A DNA stretch of 64,000 nt from Aquilaria yunnanensis. Taxonomy: Eukaryota > Streptophyta > Magnoliopsida > Malvales > Thymelaeaceae. A program made the translations under genes and the position numbers. Location: contig CM077599.1 in the NCBI GenBank assembly GCA_039654915.1, positions 74,120,001 through 74,184,000 of the forward strand, written 5' to 3'. This document shows, in pieces, positions 60,248 through 64,000 of the stretch (position 1 is the stretch's first letter; each line of letters opens with the position of its first letter). The notes below the pieces were generated by a model that saw nothing but the letters and a program-made list of their open reading frames with translations, searched no databases and was not told the origin of the DNA.

Positions 60248-60796
60248 CTATGAGTCGAGGACTTGCTTCCTATCCAGTTTTCTTACAAGCTGGCAGACAG
60301 GGTCGTTTACAGTCACATTCCCAAGACTGTAACGGTCTCGTTCTTTATGGTAAGTCCTCCACAATTTGACAATTTGACCTTGCACTTTTCCACAAGAATG
60401 CGTTTCAAGAGTCTCTCGGATATCTTCCAGAGATTCCTTACGCAGGCCATTCTTAATGAATTTTCTTTTATCTTCACGATTTGTGGAGATGTATCCTAAA
60501 GAGCGACATTTAGTATTACAATTCCATCGCCCACATTTATAACACACGCCTAGTCTCTTTGCTCTTCGCCTTTTGGCATAACGGCTTTTACCTAAACCGG
60601 GCATGCGGGGCATAAATGCATCTGGAACTTCACCCGCCAGACGGACCTTAGCTTCAATTATCCACTGCACATTATCGGGAATGCCTTTGCGTGTAAAAAC
60701 TCTGATTCTTTCACATCTAGCAAGGTAGATCTTTTTAAGGACTTTTATTGGAAGGGAAGGAAAGTATTTTCGCAGTGCTGAAAGAGTAGAATCCAT
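60248..60796 (-). CDS. Zinc-finger, basic-patch protein copy 2 (virus NABP-like), 182 aa
   Basis: Intact 182-codon frame, MDSTLSALRKYF to VLDS. The layout is identical to copies 1 and 3 with no indel: basic patch GLGKSRYAKRRRAKR (67-81), cysteines 85, 88, 93 and 97, then NREDKRKFIKNGL (106-118) and ETHSCG (131-136). By hand count it differs from copy 3 at about 52 of 182 residues (about 71% identity), yet all cysteines, the basic patch and length are kept. This argues for selection on the protein. It has its own TATA box at 60875-60884 and a conserved 3' flank (CTTCCACTGATTTATATC). It is the best-formed unit of the array. Nucleic-acid binding is inferred from the motif; partners and expression are unknown. 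Confidence 0.78.
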   Translation of the reverse strand: MDSTLSALRKYFPSLPIKVLKKIYLARCERIRVFTRKGIPDNVQWIIEAKVRLAGEVPDAFMPRMPGLGKSRYAKRRRAKRLGVCYKCGRWNCNTKCRSLGYISTNREDKRKFIKNGLRKESLEDIRETLETHSCGKVQGQIVKLWRTYHKERDRYSLGNVTVNDPVCQLVRKLDRKQVLDS

Positions 60797-60874
60797 TGAT
60801 GAGAGAAGAATTTGAGAGATGATGGAAAGGAATTAGTTATTGAAGGAAACTTAGATAACCGACTGGAAGAACAT

Positions 60875-60884
60875 GCATTTATAG
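60875..60884 (-). promoter_or_regulatory. TATA box of zinc-finger copy 2
   Basis: CTATAAATGC on the minus strand, in the context CATTTCATCG-CTATAAATGC, about 80 nt upstream of the ATG. It sits at the same relative place as in copy 1 and the LOG-like copy. Confidence 0.7.
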
Positions 60885-61042
60885 CGATGAAATGGATAAC
60901 GTGTCGATTACACTTACGGGAGCAAATACATTATTAAAAGAAAAATGGAAAATTTTAAATATGATAAATTGTATGTACAGTGATTGTGACTGTGGCTCAC
61001 ATCTTCCACTGGTTTTACGTCCAGTAACGGGATTAATGGCTT

Positions 61043-61591
61043 CTATGAGTCGAGGATTTGCTTCCCATCCAGTTTTCTAACAAGCTGACAAATAGGGTCG
61101 TTTAACGTCAGATTCCCGGGACTGTATCGTTCTCGTTCTTCATGAAAAATGCTCCACAAACCAAGTAGTTCACGTTGCACAGATCCACAAGAATGCGTCT
61201 CAAGAGTCAATTGGATATCATCCAACGAGTCTTTACTCAAGCCATTCTTAATGAATCGTATTTTATCTTCTCGATTATCAGAGATCATCCCTAAAGAACG
61301 ACATTTAGTATTACAAGTCCACCGTCCACATTTATGGCAGACTTGTAACCTTTTCGCTCTTCGCTTTTTGGCATAAGAGCTTTTGCCTATACCAGGCATG
61401 TGAGACACAAATGCCTCTGGGATTTCACCTGCCAGACGAACCTTGGCTTCGATTAACCACCGCACATCTTCAGGGATTCCTTTGTGCATCAGAACTCTTA
61501 ATCGTTCACAGCGAACTTGGTAGATCTTTTTGAGGATGTTCATTGGGAGAGAAGGGAAATACTTTCGCAAGGCGGAAAAAGTAGGATCCAT
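61043..61591 (-). CDS. Zinc-finger, basic-patch protein copy 3 (virus NABP-like), 182 aa
   Basis: Intact frame, MDPTFSALRKYF to ILDS, with GIGKSSYAKKRRAKR (67-81), cysteines 85, 88, 93 and 97 and ETHSCG (131-136). It is upstream-most on the minus strand. Its leader resembles copy 2 for about 50-60 bp (AGTTATTATGGGCAACTGAG, ACCGACTTGAG), but then diverges, and the TATA block shared by the other units is missing. This copy may therefore lie at the edge of the amplified array and use another promoter or be silent. Spacing between the stop codons of the three copies is 765 and 795 bp. Family remarks are as for copy 1; I cannot name a characterised plant relative. Confidence 0.75.
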   Translation of the reverse strand: MDPTFSALRKYFPSLPMNILKKIYQVRCERLRVLMHKGIPEDVRWLIEAKVRLAGEIPEAFVSHMPGIGKSSYAKKRRAKRLQVCHKCGRWTCNTKCRSLGMISDNREDKIRFIKNGLSKDSLDDIQLTLETHSCGSVQRELLGLWSIFHEERERYSPGNLTLNDPICQLVRKLDGKQILDS

Positions 61592-61760
61592 TTTCTAGGA
61601 GGAAGTAAAAGAAAGAAGGGGTGAAGGAATCAGTTATTATGGGCAACTGAGAGAACCGACTTGAGAGTCACGGAGTACCGTATCCGCCGTTTAACCGGAA
61701 AAGTAGATCCTACTTCATTTTGATAGATATATTTTTTTTTTTATCCGTTGATCCAGTCCT

Positions 61761-62115
61761 CGATTATTGAATCCATTGTCCGCTTTTGACAAAGTTTCAA
61801 CGACAATATTTCTTGATGTCTGCCTTATCTTTGACCACAGCTATCTCTTATCTTGGATGCTGCTAAGCTGGCATCAATCCTGTCCTTCCAGGTGTAGCCT
61901 CGATTATTGAATCAATTGCCAAGCTTTTGACAATATTGTCTACTTTATCCTTTTTTATATCTGCCTTATCCTTGGCTATAGCTATCTCTTATTTTGGATA
62001 CTACTAGTTGATGTCAATCCTGTCCTTCCAGGTGTAGTCTCGATTATTGAATCAATTGCCAGGCTTTTGACATATTGTCTACCTTATCCTTGAATTCCTG
62101 ATGCGGGTTGGTCCC
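61761..62115 (-). repeat. 140-bp tandem repeat, about 2.5 copies
   Basis: CGATTATTGAATCMATTG begins at 61761, 61901 and 62041, an exact 140-bp period. Copies share CTTTTGACA, TGCCTTATC, GCTATCTCTTAT and CAATCCTGTCCTTCCAGGTG. On the minus strand short stretches read like charged coding sequence (DKADIKKDKVDNIVKSLA), but stops intervene. It lies about 170 bp upstream of zinc-finger copy 3. Confidence 0.85.
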
Positions 62116-62399
62116 GCATATTAGCTGTGTATCCAGTGATAGATTGGTAAGAGCTGATATTATTGAGATCTCAGCTTATACTGCTGTAACGGTGCGGTGG
62201 ATGTGTTTCCCATTTGATTCCTATCGTGTAAAAATCATGCATGCATGATGTGAAATGCATGAATGCAAAGCATGTGTAATTGATGGTTCTTTTTTTTTTT
62301 ATTTATTTTTATATTTATTTTTTTATTTTTTATTTTTTTTGGATTGATCTAGTTCTTCATATCTTTGCTTTACTGGATCCTCTTTATAATTGTCTTCTT

Positions 62400-63110
62400 G
62401 GACTATCATTGAATCTCTTTATGCTTTCCAGCTTTTGTTCACTGCCTCAAAAGCCCAACTCTTTTCAAAATCCCCTTTCTTTGACTTGTTCTTGAATTTT
62501 GGCCTCAATTTCTTTAAAGTTGGCCCGCCTCATAATTTATATCTCTTTCGGGTACTCATCCATTGTCATGGATTTGATACCATCAAAGGCTTTACTTTCA
62601 ATGTCTGCTTTGCCCATTTTCTTCTGGCCGTGCGGACACTTTTTTACCCCCATGTTACAGTCCAAATAATTGCTCTTCCTTAGACTCAGGTTCTGATCCA
62701 TAAGACTTGCCCCCTTGTCTATTGAGCTTCTTTCTTGGCAGTACTTTTCTTGCGCTTAGTAGAGACTACTTTGCCCCCTTGATTATGGTGTTTATGTGGA
62801 AAGAGATATCATCTCGCCTTTGATTTAACAGAAGGTTGAGGATTTCTAGACCTTTGTGATGGCACTTGATCGTAAATTTCTCTTACAAGAACCACATCTT
62901 ATTAAAGAAAGACTCAAGCTATCTCCTTACTTTTAAGTCTACATACATTAATGAATAATGGTTTGGCCTTAAAGAAAAACTTTCATCAATTTTCAAAGCT
63001 TGACAAAGTAATTTACGGTCTTTGTTTTCAATTAAAATGTCCTGCCATTCTTCCCTTTCCAACTCGAAGACATAAACTGTGCAAGGCAATAAGGTAGAAA
63101 CATGATTCAC
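62400..63110 (-). pseudogene. Decayed coding-like sequence, unidentified
   Basis: On the minus strand, 63110-62919 is open for 63 codons with protein-like composition (VYVFELEREEWQDILIEN, RPNHYSLMYVDLKVRR). From about 62720 to 62400 the same strand gives charged segments (RKVLPRKKLNRQGGK, GSEPESKEEQLFGL, SMTMDEYPKEI, FKEIEAKIQEQ) interrupted by stops and frame changes. This looks like the remains of one or more proteins upstream of the zinc-finger genes on their strand. I recognise no family. It could equally be retroelement gag-like debris. Confidence 0.3.
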
Positions 63111-63118
63111 AATAATAG

Positions 63119-63275
63119 CCTTTTAACTGAATGAGGATGATATCGAGAGGTAAATGTTAGGTGTGAGGAAAGTTAAGTTTGAATGTTTTTTTTTTTTTTG
63201 TGGCAGTCTTTTAGCTGAATGAGAATGATATTAAGAGGTAAATATTAGGTCTGAATAAAGTTAAGTTTGAGTGGT
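63119..63275 (+). repeat. Direct duplication, period 88 bp
   Basis: CTTTTARCTGAATGAGRATG and GTTAAGTTTGARTG blocks occur at about 63119-63185 and 63207-63275, separated by a poly-T run. Confidence 0.8.
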
Positions 63276-63589
63276 GTGAAAGAAGGGTCTTTTAATACTA
63301 CTCGTGAGCAAATTTGATTATGGTGAAAAACTCAATAGTGATGACCTCAAACTTGCCACTCTTTCCAGAAAGTTAGACCTCATCTGTTGCCCCCCAACTA
63401 TTGTGATCTTTATGCATGCTTGGTTTGAGGGTTGCTTTTGTATTCTAAACTGCCTTTGCAGGTTTTCAGTCTAGAATCCATAGCTCACTTTTTTTCTTTT
63501 TTTTTTTTTCTAGTTTGAGCCCTTTTTCCTCTTTTTTTTTTTTTTGTTTTTTTTTTGTTTCCCCTTTTTTTTTTTTGTGAGCTATGGTG

Positions 63590-63910
63590 ATGACATACTT
63601 GATAACTCTCTTGAAGTGAGATGACTCAAGTGGCCTTGCTTGCTCATGCTTGTTCTCAGTCCTTTTTGGTTTTGAATTTTCCCTTGTTGTCTTTTGATGG
63701 AAAGGATGAATTTCTCTTTTCGGAGTTTGTGTTGCAAAGAACTGAGATCATAGCCCTCTTGAAGTGAAATGATTAAAGTGGCTTTAGTTGCTTGTGTTTG
63801 CTCTCTGTCTCTTTTTTTTGTTTTTGAATTTTCCCTTTAATGGCTTTTGATGGAAGGGATGAACTTCTTTCCTTTGTTGGAATTTGTGTTGCGGAAAACT
63901 GAGAATCTTT
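63590..63910 (+). repeat. Two tandem copies of a 148-bp unit with T-rich tracts
   Basis: CTCTTGAAGTGARATGAYT at 63607 and 63755. Both copies continue through TTGAATTTTCCCTT, TTTTGATGGAARGGATGAA and TTTGTGTTGCRRARAACTGAG. Long T runs lie before (63486-63575) and after (63908-63922). No gene is seen to the window end. Confidence 0.85.
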
Positions 63911-64000
63911 TTTTTTTTTTTTGTATTGAGCATTTGTGAGAATTGGGAGGCCACTGAAGTCATTTAATATGAGAGCTACTTTGTTTGGAAACTAACCCCA

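Overview
The window is nuclear DNA of a eudicot plant. It is AT-rich and intron-bearing. Host exons have GT/AG borders and plant-type products, and the space between them is filled with plant transposons: hAT, CACTA, MULE foldbacks, Stowaway-like MITEs, an L1 LINE and a TRIM. Nothing here fixes the species.

Layout. 1-3.5 kb: intergenic, with a Stowaway-like MITE and a MULE-type foldback. 3.55-9.22 kb (+): three-exon gene for a small HNH-nuclease-fold protein, with a 4.7-kb second intron. 11.76-16.26 kb: an almost complete hAT transposon whose transposase frame carries nine stop codons but no frameshift. 16.3-25.8 kb: AT-rich intergenic DNA, MITEs and a composite minisatellite element. 26.07-34.41 kb (+): nine-exon gene for a CDK-like Ser/Thr kinase of the plant IBS1-like group; intron 3 holds a three-level nest of transposons. 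35.72-36.75 kb (-): intronless gene for a six-helix membrane protein. 37.59-40.59 kb: a non-autonomous CACTA element inside a Stowaway-like MITE. 40.86-47.24 kb: a decayed L1 LINE carrying a TRIM and a hAT MITE. 47.4-52.3 kb: MITEs, two foldbacks and a possible LTR fragment.

The most unusual part is 52.9-63.9 kb. It begins with imperfect hairpins that differ by compensatory base-pair changes, followed by simple-sequence arrays and about 2.3 kb of tandem hairpin repeats. Next, all on the minus strand, come an intronless LOG-like (cytokinin-activating enzyme family) gene broken by one in-frame TAG, and three tandem intact genes of 182 codons. Those three encode basic-patch plus four-cysteine proteins that resemble the small nucleic-acid-binding proteins of plant RNA viruses of the Betaflexiviridae. 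The LOG-like gene and two of the three zinc-finger genes share the same TATA-box context and upstream sequence, so they look like one amplified module. Upstream of them on the same strand lie exact 140-bp period repeats and decayed coding-like sequence.

The ordinary host genes (HNH protein, kinase, membrane protein) show no evident functional link to each other. The LOG/zinc-finger cluster is the candidate for an undescribed system: an endogenised, amplified viral-type gene, or a plant family of the same fold, under a common promoter. All homology statements come from motif recognition by eye; no database search was run.
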